Below, in pieces: positions 25,941-33,944 of a stretch of 64,000 nucleotides of DNA. The stretch's first letter is position 1. Every line of letters begins with the position of its first letter. The stretch spans positions 1 to 64,000 of the forward strand of contig NZ_JBHTCO010000005.1 of assembly GCF_042665295.1 (NCBI RefSeq). The letters run 5' to 3'. A model generated the notes under the pieces. That model did no database searches. It was not told the DNA's origin and worked only from the letters and a program-made list of their open reading frames with translations. A program made the translations under genes and the position numbers. Source of the DNA: Scopulibacillus_A cellulosilyticus. Lineage in GTDB: Bacteria; Bacillota; Bacilli; Bacillales; Sporolactobacillaceae.

Positions 25941-26554
25941 TGTGAATCACGCCTTTTTTTAGGAAGATAATCAATAAACATACTAAATGCCTTTCTAATG
26001 TCATCATGCAGCTTTTCATTAATGACATCAACTAAATCTTCCCGATTATCAAGATATTGCTCCTGGTATTTAGATAAATAATATTGAGCCCGGTTATTAA
26101 GCTGTTTTTGAACATCATTAATAATAAACTGCCGATATGTGTCATCTAAAGGATAACCTTTTTCTTGCTCGATCCCGCGTAAATCTTCAAATGCTTGCTC
26201 TCTGAAATACTGATTCAGAAAATGATTAACATCATTCATAACCGCTGAGGAAGGATCAATGGGTTGTTCCGGCGCATGAATGGTTTGGTCATTTATTGTA
26301 AAATCGTCCAGATCCTCCATATCTTTATTTGGGTTTAAGCCAATATTCAAAGTACCCTCAAGCGTGTCAATTTTTAATTGGTCAAAAGAATAATTGACAG
26401 TTAAAGGTTGTTGTTTTTTTAAGCCGTCCATATCTGTTTTCATCGTTTTAATCACTTTTTCTAATTCCCGAATGCGTTTTTCCTGCGTATTCATCTTACC
26501 GTGCAAATGTTGTATAATTTGTTGCCATTGATAAGGCTGTTGGTAATTCACCAT
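25937..26554 (-). CDS. gerPC: Spore germination protein GerPC
   Basis: 205 residues. An N-terminal coiled coil (about 15-50, KRIRELEKVIKTMKTDMDGL) is followed by a segment NYSFDQLKIDTLEGTLNIGL that is characteristic of GerPC, and a helical C-terminal half. GerPC is required for normal coat permeability to germinants. Here it follows gerPA directly, because gerPB is displaced. Confidence 0.88.
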   Translation of the reverse strand: MVNYQQPYQWQQIIQHLHGKMNTQEKRIRELEKVIKTMKTDMDGLKKQQPLTVNYSFDQLKIDTLEGTLNIGLNPNKDMEDLDDFTINDQTIHAPEQPIDPSSAVMNDVNHFLNQYFREQAFEDLRGIEQEKGYPLDDTYRQFIINDVQKQLNNRAQYYLSKYQEQYLDNREDLVDVINEKLHDDIRKAFSMFIDYLPKKRRDSQ

Positions 26555-26630
26555 CGCTCACCTCTCTATTTAAAGATATGCAGTAAATAGGGGGGACGAT
26601 GACCTGTGAAAAAGAAATTTTAGAAAAGGG

Positions 26631-26852
26631 CTATACATTTAAGGCATTTCCCTGGTCAATAAGATCGGGATCTTCAACCTGAGTTGAATTTGGTGCATTA
26701 TGAATAACTAATCTGTCTCCAGTGTTAAAAGAACCAGCCCCGGCAAAACTTTTGGAAAAAGCAAACGGCGAAAGATTATAAACATCACCGACATTCAAAA
26801 CAGAGGAGCTTGACATGACACTAATTTTGATTATACCGACAAGAGCAGGCAT
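26631..26852 (-). CDS. gerPA: Spore germination protein GerPA
   Basis: 73 residues: MPALVGIIKISVMSSSSVLN, then VGDVYNLSPFAFSKSFAGAG and GSFNTGDRL. This is the GerPA/GerPF family and the first gene of the operon. The start follows AAGGATG, and a good sigmaK-type promoter lies about 35-60 bases upstream, consistent with late mother-cell expression. Confidence 0.88.
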   Translation of the reverse strand: MPALVGIIKISVMSSSSVLNVGDVYNLSPFAFSKSFAGAGSFNTGDRLVIHNAPNSTQVEDPDLIDQGNALNV

Positions 26853-26885
26853 ATGAATAACATCCTTTTGCTGATTTCCTTACAT

Positions 26886-26912
26886 TAGTCTATGAAATGG
26901 GCGAATAATTGT
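26886..26912 (-). promoter_or_regulatory. SigmaK-type promoter of the gerP operon
   Basis: On the minus strand CATAGACTA (26886-26894) matches the sigmaK -10 pattern CATAnnnTA exactly, with AC at the -35 position 16 bases upstream (26911-26912). Late mother-cell (sigmaK) expression is the known control of gerP in Bacillus. Confidence 0.65.
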
Positions 26913-26990
26913 TAAAGAAAACTTGCCGGCTTGTAAACCCTTTAGACACGGACCGGGGAGTTCAGTACCTTTAAATTAAACTGTTTTAAT

Positions 26991-27016
26991 GAAAAAAACC
27001 AGCCGACAGCTGGTTA
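26991..27016 (-). terminator. Terminator of the zinc-ribbon gene
   Basis: AACCAGC-CGACA-GCTGGTT stem (26997-27015), with seven T on the minus-strand 3' side. A two-hairpin repeat element lies between it and the gene it serves. Confidence 0.7.
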
Positions 27017-27033
27017 AAATATTAATGATTTAT

Positions 27034-27186
27034 CCCGGTGCAAGCGTCCGTAAAACTCCCGCCTCAAAACTTGAGTTTAAACAATGAAGTTTAGGCGGGA
27101 GATAACGGACGCTAACCCCCCGATAAGTTCAACTAACCATCAGTGGGGGGATGAACAAAACCCCCACTGATGGAAGTTTCACTTTA
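27034..27186 (+). repeat. Two-hairpin repeat element, copy A (MITE/PATE-like)
   Basis: About 153 bp. The left hairpin has outer stem GCGTCCGT/ACGGACGC (27044-27051, 27105-27112) and inner stem CTCCCGCCT/AGGCGGGAG. The right hairpin is CCATCAGTGGGGG/CCCCCACTGATGG (27137-27149, 27161-27173). It starts CCCGGTGCAA and ends GAAGTTTCACTTTA. A diverged copy lies at 42060-42374. No terminal inverted repeats or obvious target duplications are visible; subterminal hairpins suggest a nonautonomous IS200/IS605 derivative. Its last bases supply the stop codon of the adjacent minus-strand gene. Confidence 0.7.
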
Positions 27187-27444
27187 TAGACTTTCTTTAT
27201 TTTGTGCGTATTCTGCACGTTTAATAAAAGATTGTTCATCCTCTATTAACCCGCAAACACCGCACTGGACCTTTTGTTCAGGTCCATTATAGGGCAAATG
27301 AATAGGGTCCAAATGATCCATGTTATATTCCTCGGTTATTTCTCCGGTATTCGGATCCATTTTAACTGCCTTAGGTTTTTGCTCGATAATATTGAAGCGC
27401 GTTTTATTTGTTTTACAATTTGGACAAAGGTAAGGATGAGACAT
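27184..27444 (-). CDS. Hypothetical zinc-ribbon protein
   Basis: 86 residues with two Cys pairs, CPNCKTNKT near the N-terminus and CGVCG around 63-67, forming a probable zinc ribbon. The middle carries acidic and proline-rich sequence without other motifs. ATG 27444 is chosen because GGAGGTG lies nine bases upstream; the ATG at 27456 would add four hydrophobic residues. Function unknown. The stop codon lies in the repeat element, so the original C-terminus may have been altered slightly. Confidence 0.65.
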   Translation of the reverse strand: MSHPYLCPNCKTNKTRFNIIEQKPKAVKMDPNTGEITEEYNMDHLDPIHLPYNGPEQKVQCGVCGLIEDEQSFIKRAEYAQNKESL

Positions 27445-27678
27445 TAAAAAAAACACCTCCTTATTTCATTTTTTGCAAAAAATTAAAAGATTATTAAAGA
27501 AAACTTGCCGATTGGCAAGCCTGTCACTTTATATGTTGAATATGATCGAATGAAGAGAAATTTTAAAAAGCAATATGAAAAATTAAGAAAAAAATATGTT
27601 TTTAAAATAAATCTTTATATTGAAAAATGTTCATGTTTGTAGTAACGTGTTAATAAATAGAAAAATATTCGATTTGTT

Positions 27679-27760
27679 CCACTAGGGGTGCTTTTCGCTG
27701 AGAGGGGCTTATGCCTAAACCCTTAGACCTGATCTGGATAATACCAGCGAAGGAAAGTGG
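27679..27760 (+). promoter_or_regulatory. TPP riboswitch (THI element)
   Basis: The stretch has the full THI-box pattern: P1 stem CCACT/AGTGG at its ends, GGGGTGC early, CTGAGAGG in the first arm, then ACCCTTAGACCTGATCTGGA and ATACCAGCGAAGG in the pyrophosphate-sensing arm. It lies upstream of ykoEDC and a terminator, giving thiamine-responsive transcription attenuation. Confidence 0.95.
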
Positions 27761-27803
27761 TAAAAGTAACTGTCTTTCTATTGACAGGTGACCTTGTTAA
27801 CTT

Positions 27804-27839
27804 ATGCCGCTTTCCAATACCGGAAAGCGGCATTTTTTT
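27804..27839 (+). terminator. Riboswitch-controlled terminator upstream of ykoE
   Basis: TGCCGCTTTCC (27804-27814) pairs with GGAAAGCGGCA (27822-27832), followed by seven T. It lies between the TPP aptamer and ykoE, so TPP binding should favour it. Confidence 0.85.
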
Positions 27840-27953
27840 ATATGACGGTTATTGGAAAAAGGGTATCTGAAAAGGCAGTTTGCTATTTTCACGAAAGGAC
27901 TGCCTCGCAGTTATTTAATGGATCAAAGGGACAAATCCGGAGGAGGAAAATTC

Positions 27954-28538
27954 GTGAAAAACAATCGTAAGTTAAAGCTCACAGACATTTTGGTGACAAT
28001 TGTAATCGCATTAGTATTCGGTTTGATTTACAAACTGTGGGGCCCGGTATCTTATTTATTAAAACCATTGGGACTGCAAATTGATCAGCTTGTATATGGT
28101 ATGTGGTTTATGGCCGGGCCGTTTGCGCTATTGTTAATCAGAAAGCCGGGTGTCGCCGTATTGGCAGAGACGGCAGCCGCCTTAGGAGAAGTTTTATTTG
28201 CCGGTCAGGGAGGAATTGTTGATTTTTATTACGGTTTTTTGCAAGGTCTTTTTGCTGAGATCGTATTCTTTGCTTTCCGTTATAAGAAATTTAATCTTTC
28301 TGTGGCCGTTTTTTCTGGAATGGCATCTGCTCTTGCGTCTTTTATATTGGACTTAGGTTTTGGTTATTTATTCGAGCTTGCCGGCTGGAATCTTGTTTTA
28401 AATATTATTTTCCGTTTTATTGGCGCAGGATTGATTGCAGGAGCATTTTCTTACGTGCTTGTTAAAGCTTTAGAATCAGCCGGGGTAGCCAATATCGTCA
28501 GACCGGTTTCAAAGGATGATTATGATGTCCTTAATTAA
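27954..28538 (+). CDS. ykoE: Thiamine precursor ECF transporter, substrate-binding membrane subunit YkoE
   Basis: About 194 residues with five or six membrane spans, the usual YkoE size. It is the specificity subunit of the YkoEDC importer for the thiamine precursor hydroxymethylpyrimidine or thiamine. GTG 27954 with GGAGGAGGAAAATTC is the start; an upstream in-frame ATG (27852) begins in the terminator tail and lacks a ribosome binding site. The gene overlaps ykoD by 14 bases. Confidence 0.9.
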   Translation: MKNNRKLKLTDILVTIVIALVFGLIYKLWGPVSYLLKPLGLQIDQLVYGMWFMAGPFALLLIRKPGVAVLAETAAALGEVLFAGQGGIVDFYYGFLQGLFAEIVFFAFRYKKFNLSVAVFSGMASALASFILDLGFGYLFELAGWNLVLNIIFRFIGAGLIAGAFSYVLVKALESAGVANIVRPVSKDDYDVLN

Positions 28539-29994
28539 TACCCAATATGGTGTCACAAATTTGCGCTTAGCTTTTCCTAAGGAAAAAGAAATGCAGTTTA
28601 AGGATTTGTCTTTTCATTATAAAAAAGGTGAAAAAATTCTGATGCTTGGTCCGTCCGGCTGCGGGAAATCAACACTCATGCAGGTGCTGTGCGGTCTTGT
28701 TCCGGAGCATATTGAGTACCCTATGAAGGCAGATGATATCAAACTTCCTGAAAAATGGGGCTATGTTTTTCAAGATCCTGATTCGCAATTTTGCATGTCG
28801 TATGTTGATGAAGAAATTGCCTTTGTATTAGAAAATCTTCAAGTCCCTCGTATAGAAATGCCGGACATGATTAAAAAGTATCTTAATAAGGTTGGACTTC
28901 ATTTAGAAGAAACGCATACGCCGATCAATCAATTATCAGGAGGCATGAAGCAGCGGCTGGCGACAGCTTCCGCGCTTGCCTTAGATCCTGATACCCTGTT
29001 TCTCGATGAGCCGACAGCGATGCTTGACCCGGAAGGTACAGAAGAGTTATGGCAAATGATTCAGGAAGTTGCCGCTGATAAAACAGTCATTATTGTTGAG
29101 CATAAAATCGACCATGTTATTCATTTCGTCGACCGGGTCGTTTTATTCAATGATGAAGGAAAGATTATTGCCGATGGGGAAGCCGGTACTATTTTTAAAG
29201 ACTATCAAAGTAAACTTGATGACTATGGCATTTGGTATCCGGGTGTTTGGAACCAAAATTATGGAAATGAGCCTTTGATGATAGAGTCTCAAGACACCAC
29301 GCCGTTGCTTCAAGTTGAAGATTTTACGGTTTACCGTAAGAAGACGCCTAAAGTTCATGTACAGGAACTGTTGGTATCATCCGGGGAATGGATTACAATC
29401 ATTGGCAAAAACGGAGCAGGAAAAAGTACTCTTCTTGAGGGTATCATGGATTTACTGCCCAACAGCGGCAACTGCCGTGATCTTTCTAACGGGGGTTCTT
29501 CGGGAATGACATTCGTCTTTCAAAATCCTGAGTTTCAGTTTGTGACGGATAAAGTGATTGATGAGCTCGAATATGGACTCAAAATGAAAAAAGTTGATCA
29601 TTCAACCATTAATGAGCGGGTCAATCAAGCCCTTATACAATTTTCACTTGCAAATCAAATCAATCAGCATCCATATCAACTGTCGATTGGGCAAAAAAGA
29701 CGTTTAAGCGTCGCTTGCGCATTACTTGAAAGCCCAAAGATGATTTTATTAGATGAACCGACATTCGGCCAAGATGCAAAAAATACTTTTGCCCTTCTTG
29801 AATATTTTGAGAAGTTAAGACGAAATGGCACAGCTGTTATAATGGTTACTCATGAAATGGAAATCGTAAAACGCTTTGCTACCCGAATATTAGAGATTGA
29901 AGACGGCAAATTGAAGAAAGATTTGCTGACAGCCCGCGGACAATTCATGTTAAACAGGACAGAAAGCATTTATTTAGATGCAGTTAAAGCTTAG
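28525..29994 (+). CDS. ykoD: ECF transporter double ATPase YkoD
   Basis: About 489 residues with two fused ABC ATPase domains. Walker A motifs are GPSGCGKST (about 44-52) and GKNGAGKST (about 293-301); signature motifs LSGGMKQR and LSIGQKRR follow, each with a Walker B (LFLDEPT, ILLDEPT). It powers the importer. Starts at 28516, 28522 and 28525 are in frame; 28525 has AAAGGA at eight bases. It is the middle gene of ykoEDC. Confidence 0.92.
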   Translation: MSLINTQYGVTNLRLAFPKEKEMQFKDLSFHYKKGEKILMLGPSGCGKSTLMQVLCGLVPEHIEYPMKADDIKLPEKWGYVFQDPDSQFCMSYVDEEIAFVLENLQVPRIEMPDMIKKYLNKVGLHLEETHTPINQLSGGMKQRLATASALALDPDTLFLDEPTAMLDPEGTEELWQMIQEVAADKTVIIVEHKIDHVIHFVDRVVLFNDEGKIIADGEAGTIFKDYQSKLDDYGIWYPGVWNQNYGNEPLMIESQDTTPLLQVEDFTVYRKKTPKVHVQELLVSSGEWITIIGKNGAGKSTLLEGIMDLLPNSGNCRDLSNGGSSGMTFVFQNPEFQFVTDKVIDELEYGLKMKKVDHSTINERVNQALIQFSLANQINQHPYQLSIGQKRRLSVACALLESPKMILLDEPTFGQDAKNTFALLEYFEKLRRNGTAVIMVTHEMEIVKRFATRILEIEDGKLKKDLLTARGQFMLNRTESIYLDAVKA

Positions 29995-30005
29995 TTAGAA
30001 AGGAG

Positions 30006-30803
30006 ATGGATAAAGAATTGTTAACTTATCAAACATGGCTTTCTAAAGTCAATCCCTCACTTAAGTTTCTAATTATTGCTATTTTATTTATTGCTGTTCT
30101 CATGGTTCACAACCTTAACACTATGATTTGGATGACAAGCTTATTTTTTATTTTATATCTCGTTTTTAATGGATTTAATATGAAATTGTCTTTCTGGATG
30201 TTATTGCTTTCTTTTTTACTCGCTATACTTAGTTCGACAACAATGATTTTCTTTGGTCAAGGCTCACATATATTATTTCAATGGCATTTAATTGTAATAT
30301 CTGAAGAAAGCTTGGCTAGGGGGCTTCATATCGGGCTTCGAACTTTTCTATATGCTATGTTAAGTCTCGTTTTTGCCTCAACAACAAAACCGGTACTGTT
30401 TTTCTATTCTTTAATGCAGCAGCTTAAATTGCCGCCGAAATTTGCGTACGGTTTTTTAGCGGCTTTCCGAATTCTTCCTATTATGTATGAAGAGTTTCAT
30501 ATTATTAGAGCGGCAATGAAAGTTCGCGGCATTGAAAAGAATAAAGGGCTGAAAGGACAATATAATAAGGTCAAACGCTATGCGATTACGCTTTTAGCTC
30601 AATCAATCAGACGTGCGCAAAGGATGGCTGTTGCCATGGAAGCGAAGCGGTTTTCTCTTGCGGCAAACCGGACATACTACTATAAGGTACCGGTAAGCAG
30701 TTATGATTTTATTTTCTTTTTAACAATGTTAGTTATAATGGCTGCAGCTTTTATTTTATCTTCATCACTTCCGCTAACCCCATTTACAAACGTGATAGAA
30801 TAA
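30006..30803 (+). CDS. ykoC: ECF transporter transmembrane subunit YkoC
   Basis: 265 residues, CbiQ/EcfT family, with four or five membrane spans and the coupling motif region ARG/AAMKVRGIEKNKG (about 174-180) and AMEAKRFS (about 213-220) that contacts the ATPase. It links YkoD and YkoE. Start ATG 30006 follows AGAAAGGAG. A terminator lies 40 bases downstream. Confidence 0.9.
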   Translation: MDKELLTYQTWLSKVNPSLKFLIIAILFIAVLMVHNLNTMIWMTSLFFILYLVFNGFNMKLSFWMLLLSFLLAILSSTTMIFFGQGSHILFQWHLIVISEESLARGLHIGLRTFLYAMLSLVFASTTKPVLFFYSLMQQLKLPPKFAYGFLAAFRILPIMYEEFHIIRAAMKVRGIEKNKGLKGQYNKVKRYAITLLAQSIRRAQRMAVAMEAKRFSLAANRTYYYKVPVSSYDFIFFLTMLVIMAAAFILSSSLPLTPFTNVIE

Positions 30804-30842
30804 AGGAATCTTAAATCCTCTTCCCGATTGAAAGTAAAAAAA

Positions 30843-30871
30843 GGATGCTGTTCATTTTGAACAGCATCTTT
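30843..30871. terminator. Bidirectional terminator between ykoC and the holin-like toxin gene
   Basis: GATGCTGTTC (30844-30853) and GAACAGCATC (30859-30868) form a 10-bp stem. The plus strand has only a short T-run, but the minus strand has CCTTTTTTT, suiting it to end the minus-strand toxin transcript too. Confidence 0.75.
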
Positions 30872-30955
30872 CCATTTAAGATATATTTTTTAGCTTATTC
30901 CCTGATTTATAAAAGCGTTTAATATTATAAAGCAATTTACAGCGGGTTATGGTTT

Positions 30956-31045
30956 CTATTTATCAATGTTGTTACTCTTAAGGACAGCGATCACCAGCAT
31001 ACCAAAGTTAATCATCAACATTAACGACTCATAGATACTCATCAT
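30956..31045 (-). CDS. Putative holin-like toxin (29-residue membrane peptide)
   Basis: The 29-residue product starts MMSIYESLMLMINFGMLVIA and continues with a short basic tail (KSNNIDK). The single hydrophobic helix and the M-S-x-Y-E-(S/A)-L-M-x-M-I start match the holin-like toxin family (Hol_Tox) related to the TxpA/BsrG type I toxins of Bacillus. An excellent ribosome binding site, AAGGAGGCGGTGT, lies seven bases upstream. A 3' untranslated region of about 90 bases ends at the terminator at 30843-30871. An antisense RNA antitoxin would be expected on the plus strand but no clear promoter was found. Confidence 0.8.
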   Translation of the reverse strand: MMSIYESLMLMINFGMLVIAVLKSNNIDK

Positions 31046-31209
31046 ACACCGCCTCCTTAATATTAGCTTGAACAAAACCAAACTTGTCCTATACGGAATT
31101 TTTCAAAATTTAATCAAAAAAATATTTTGTTTAAAAATACCGTTTAATAGAAGCGGCTTATTTTTGTGTACTGAAAAGTCGGGTATATAGGATAAAGCTA
31201 AACAAAAAA

Positions 31210-31273
31210 TGAGTAATTACTCACTTTACGTATAATCCTTTTGTGTTGTAATATAGATGTGAGTAATCACTCA
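31210..31273 (+). promoter_or_regulatory. Paired TetR-type operators flanking the promoter of the ABC exporter operon
   Basis: Two near-identical palindromes, TGAGTAATTACTCA (31210-31223) and TGAGTAATCACTCA (31260-31273), lie with centres 50 bp apart. TATAAT (31231-31236) and TAATAT (31249-31254) are possible -10 elements between them. The TetR gene is the last gene of the operon, so autoregulation through these sites is likely. Confidence 0.75.
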
Positions 31274-31295
31274 TTTTAAAAGGGGGAATTAAATA

Positions 31296-32027
31296 GTGAA
31301 CAGTTCGGTGCTTTCAGTTCAGCAAGTCTCTAAACAATTTGGCAAAAAGCAAGTATTGACGAATATCTCTTTTACTATTAAAAAGCCGGAGATTTTCGGG
31401 TTGCTTGGACCTTCAGGCGCCGGTAAATCGACGCTTGTTAAAATGATTGCAGGAATTGAAAAATCTTCAGAAGGAGACATTTACCTGTTCGATAAACGGA
31501 TGCCAAAGCTGTCTTTAATGGAGAAAATCGGTTATATGGCTCAAGCTGATGCCTTATATGAAGATTTAACGGCAAAGGAAAATCTGTTATTTTTTGCTGC
31601 CATATACGGGATAGGCAGGAAGAAAAGCAAAGAACGAATTAAAACTGTGATGGAAACAGTCGGGTTATCTAACGATTTAAATAAAATTGTCCGCCAATAT
31701 TCCGGCGGCATGAAACGTCGTCTTTCATTGGCAATAGCGCTCCTCGCTGAACCAAAATTGCTTATTTTGGATGAACCGACGGTAGGTATTGATCCAGTTT
31801 TACGTTATCAAATTTGGAATCAATTTCAAACATTAAAAGAAGCGGGAACAATTATACTTGTAACAACTCATGTCATGGATGAAGCTGAACGCTGCGATAG
31901 ACTTGGTATGATTCGAACTGGGCGGCTTATCGCAACGGGTACGCCTGAACAATTAAAGTCTGAAACGAACCAGGATACAATTGAAAAAGCGTTTCTCTTT
32001 TATGGAGGGGCTGCTCATGCGCATTAA
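31296..32027 (+). CDS. ABC-2 exporter ATPase
   Basis: 243 residues, a single ABC ATPase domain with Walker A GPSGAGKST (about 39-47), signature YSGGMKRRLS (about 138-147) and Walker B LLILDEPTVGID (about 156-167). It powers a drug- or lipid-type efflux system with the next gene. The GTG start at 31296 follows AAAGGGGGAA. The 3' end overlaps the permease gene by 11 bases. Confidence 0.92.
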   Translation: MNSSVLSVQQVSKQFGKKQVLTNISFTIKKPEIFGLLGPSGAGKSTLVKMIAGIEKSSEGDIYLFDKRMPKLSLMEKIGYMAQADALYEDLTAKENLLFFAAIYGIGRKKSKERIKTVMETVGLSNDLNKIVRQYSGGMKRRLSLAIALLAEPKLLILDEPTVGIDPVLRYQIWNQFQTLKEAGTIILVTTHVMDEAERCDRLGMIRTGRLIATGTPEQLKSETNQDTIEKAFLFYGGAAHAH

Positions 32028-33039
32028 AGCTCTAGCGATCAGGATCTTGCGTCAATTTATAAGGGATAAACGAACACTTGCACTGATGTTTATTGCGCCG
32101 CTGTTTATTATGACCTTGTTGTCACTTGTTTTTAATGGTAAGACTTATCATCCATCTATCGCTTTGGTAAATGCCCCTAAAAATTTCATTCACAACTTTC
32201 AAAAAACTAATGCTAGTGTACACATAATGAGTTTACATCATGCGAAGGACGCTTTAAGTAAACAAAAGATTGATGCAGCCATTTCGTTTAAAAATCATAA
32301 CCCTGAATTAACCTTGGAAGGGAGCGATCCAACTGCAAACAAAGCCGTTCTTCAATTGCTCAGTCAGGTGACAAATAGGCAAGACAAAGGTGAAAACTTA
32401 CAGGCGCGTGTGCATTATTTACACGGCGGCAAAAATTTAACATCATTTGATAACTTTGGACCAGTTTTACTTGGCTTTTTCATCTTTTTCTTCGTGTTTT
32501 TAATTGCCGGTGTTTCCTTCCTTCGGGAACGTACCAAAGGAACCCTTGAAAGACTTTTAGCTAGTCCGCTCAGGCGTTGGGAAGTCGTTGCCGGTTATGT
32601 TTCCGGATTTGGCGTTTTTACTATCATACAGTCTGCTCTCATCGTCTGGTACGCCGTCTATATTCTTAGATTATGGATGGCCGGATCTATTTGGTATGTG
32701 CTTTTAATTACATTATTATTAGCTTTTACAGCATTGGCATTAGGAACGCTTCTTTCGGCTTTTGCCCATAATGAGCTGCAATTAATTCAATTTATACCGC
32801 TTGTCATCGTACCGCAAGTATTTTTCTCCGGACTATTTCAGATTGAAACAATCTCTGACTGGGTCAGTTGGATTGGGCCGTTAACACCGTTATATTACGG
32901 TGCAGATGCGTTGCGTGACGTTATGCTCCGGGGCGGCAGTTGGTCCGACATCTCTTTTGACATCGGAATTTTGTGTGTGTTCGCATTAGTTTTTATGCTG
33001 CTTAATGTATTAGTACTGCGCCGCTACCGTAAGTTATAA
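32017..33039 (+). CDS. ABC-2 type exporter permease (YhgE/LmrA-Cd-like)
   Basis: About 340 residues: one N-terminal membrane span (about 20-40), an extracytoplasmic domain (about 45-145) and five C-terminal spans, the ABC2_membrane_3 layout. FLRERTKGTLERLLASPLRRWEV is the cytoplasmic coupling region. ATG 32017 with GGAGGGG eight bases upstream is the likely start. The substrate is unknown; drug or antimicrobial export is an inference from the TetR partner. Confidence 0.88.
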   Translation: MRIKALAIRILRQFIRDKRTLALMFIAPLFIMTLLSLVFNGKTYHPSIALVNAPKNFIHNFQKTNASVHIMSLHHAKDALSKQKIDAAISFKNHNPELTLEGSDPTANKAVLQLLSQVTNRQDKGENLQARVHYLHGGKNLTSFDNFGPVLLGFFIFFFVFLIAGVSFLRERTKGTLERLLASPLRRWEVVAGYVSGFGVFTIIQSALIVWYAVYILRLWMAGSIWYVLLITLLLAFTALALGTLLSAFAHNELQLIQFIPLVIVPQVFFSGLFQIETISDWVSWIGPLTPLYYGADALRDVMLRGGSWSDISFDIGILCVFALVFMLLNVLVLRRYRKL

Positions 33040-33083
33040 TGAAAAATGGAATGACGTAACACGGATAAGTGAGGGAACCAAAC

Positions 33084-33734
33084 ATGAACGAGTTGAATGA
33101 TTGGGAAAAACTGATTGATGAAGAGAATGAAGATGGTAAATTGACGGAAAAACAAAAGCGTATTGTTAAAGCAGCTATTGAAACCTTTGCCGAAAAAGGC
33201 TATTCTGCAACGTCAACAAATGAAATTGCACGAAAAGCCGGTGTAGCAGAGGGTACGATCTTTCGTCATTATAAAACGAAAAAAGATTTACTGATTGCTA
33301 TCGTAGCTCCGGTCATGAGCCGTTTGGTTGCACCTTTTATCATTAGGGATCTAAATAAAGTACTGGACAAAAAACATGAGACGTTTGAAGCATTTTTGCG
33401 AGCTATGATCGAAAATCGAAAAGTTTTTATCAAACAGAATTTACCGCTCCTTAAAATATTAATTCAAGAAATCCCATTTCATCCGGAGTTAAAAGTGCTT
33501 TTTAAAAAACATGTTGCACCGGAACCGCTTGCGAAAATTAAGCAATTAATCAAGCATTTTCAAGAAAAAGGTGAGATTATTGATCTGCCCCCTTATACGG
33601 TCATGCGGCTCGCTGCTTCAGCTGTTGCTGGTTATGTCATTGCCCAAAACCTTTTGGAACCGGAAATAGACTGGGATGATGATACTGAGATGGAGCAAAC
33701 GATTCAATTTGTTCTCCGTGGTCTAAAAAGATAG
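33084..33734 (+). CDS. TetR/AcrR family transcriptional regulator
   Basis: 216 residues. The N-terminal HTH domain (about 23-70) has KAAIETFAEKGYSATSTNEI and AGVAEGTIFRHYKTKKDLL, typical of TetR repressors; the C-terminal helical domain would bind the inducer. It is the third gene of the ABC exporter operon, and the paired palindromes upstream of the operon are its likely operators. ATG 33084 is preferred to GTG 33069 on ribosome binding site position. Confidence 0.9.
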   Translation: MNELNDWEKLIDEENEDGKLTEKQKRIVKAAIETFAEKGYSATSTNEIARKAGVAEGTIFRHYKTKKDLLIAIVAPVMSRLVAPFIIRDLNKVLDKKHETFEAFLRAMIENRKVFIKQNLPLLKILIQEIPFHPELKVLFKKHVAPEPLAKIKQLIKHFQEKGEIIDLPPYTVMRLAASAVAGYVIAQNLLEPEIDWDDDTEMEQTIQFVLRGLKR

Positions 33735-33944
33735 AATATATAAGGGTTGAATAGGATATTTCTCAAAATTTTGTTCTCAGTTTGCATCCGGATGCGGTTC
33801 AGTTAATGGAAACCGGCATTTTCTTATAATAAAAGTAAATAACATTCAGGTTAAAAATTCATATGAAACTTCTATAATTAGTTTCAAAGATATCCCCGTA
33901 ACGATATTGATGTTACAGGGTAAAATTTATGATTAAAAAAATTG

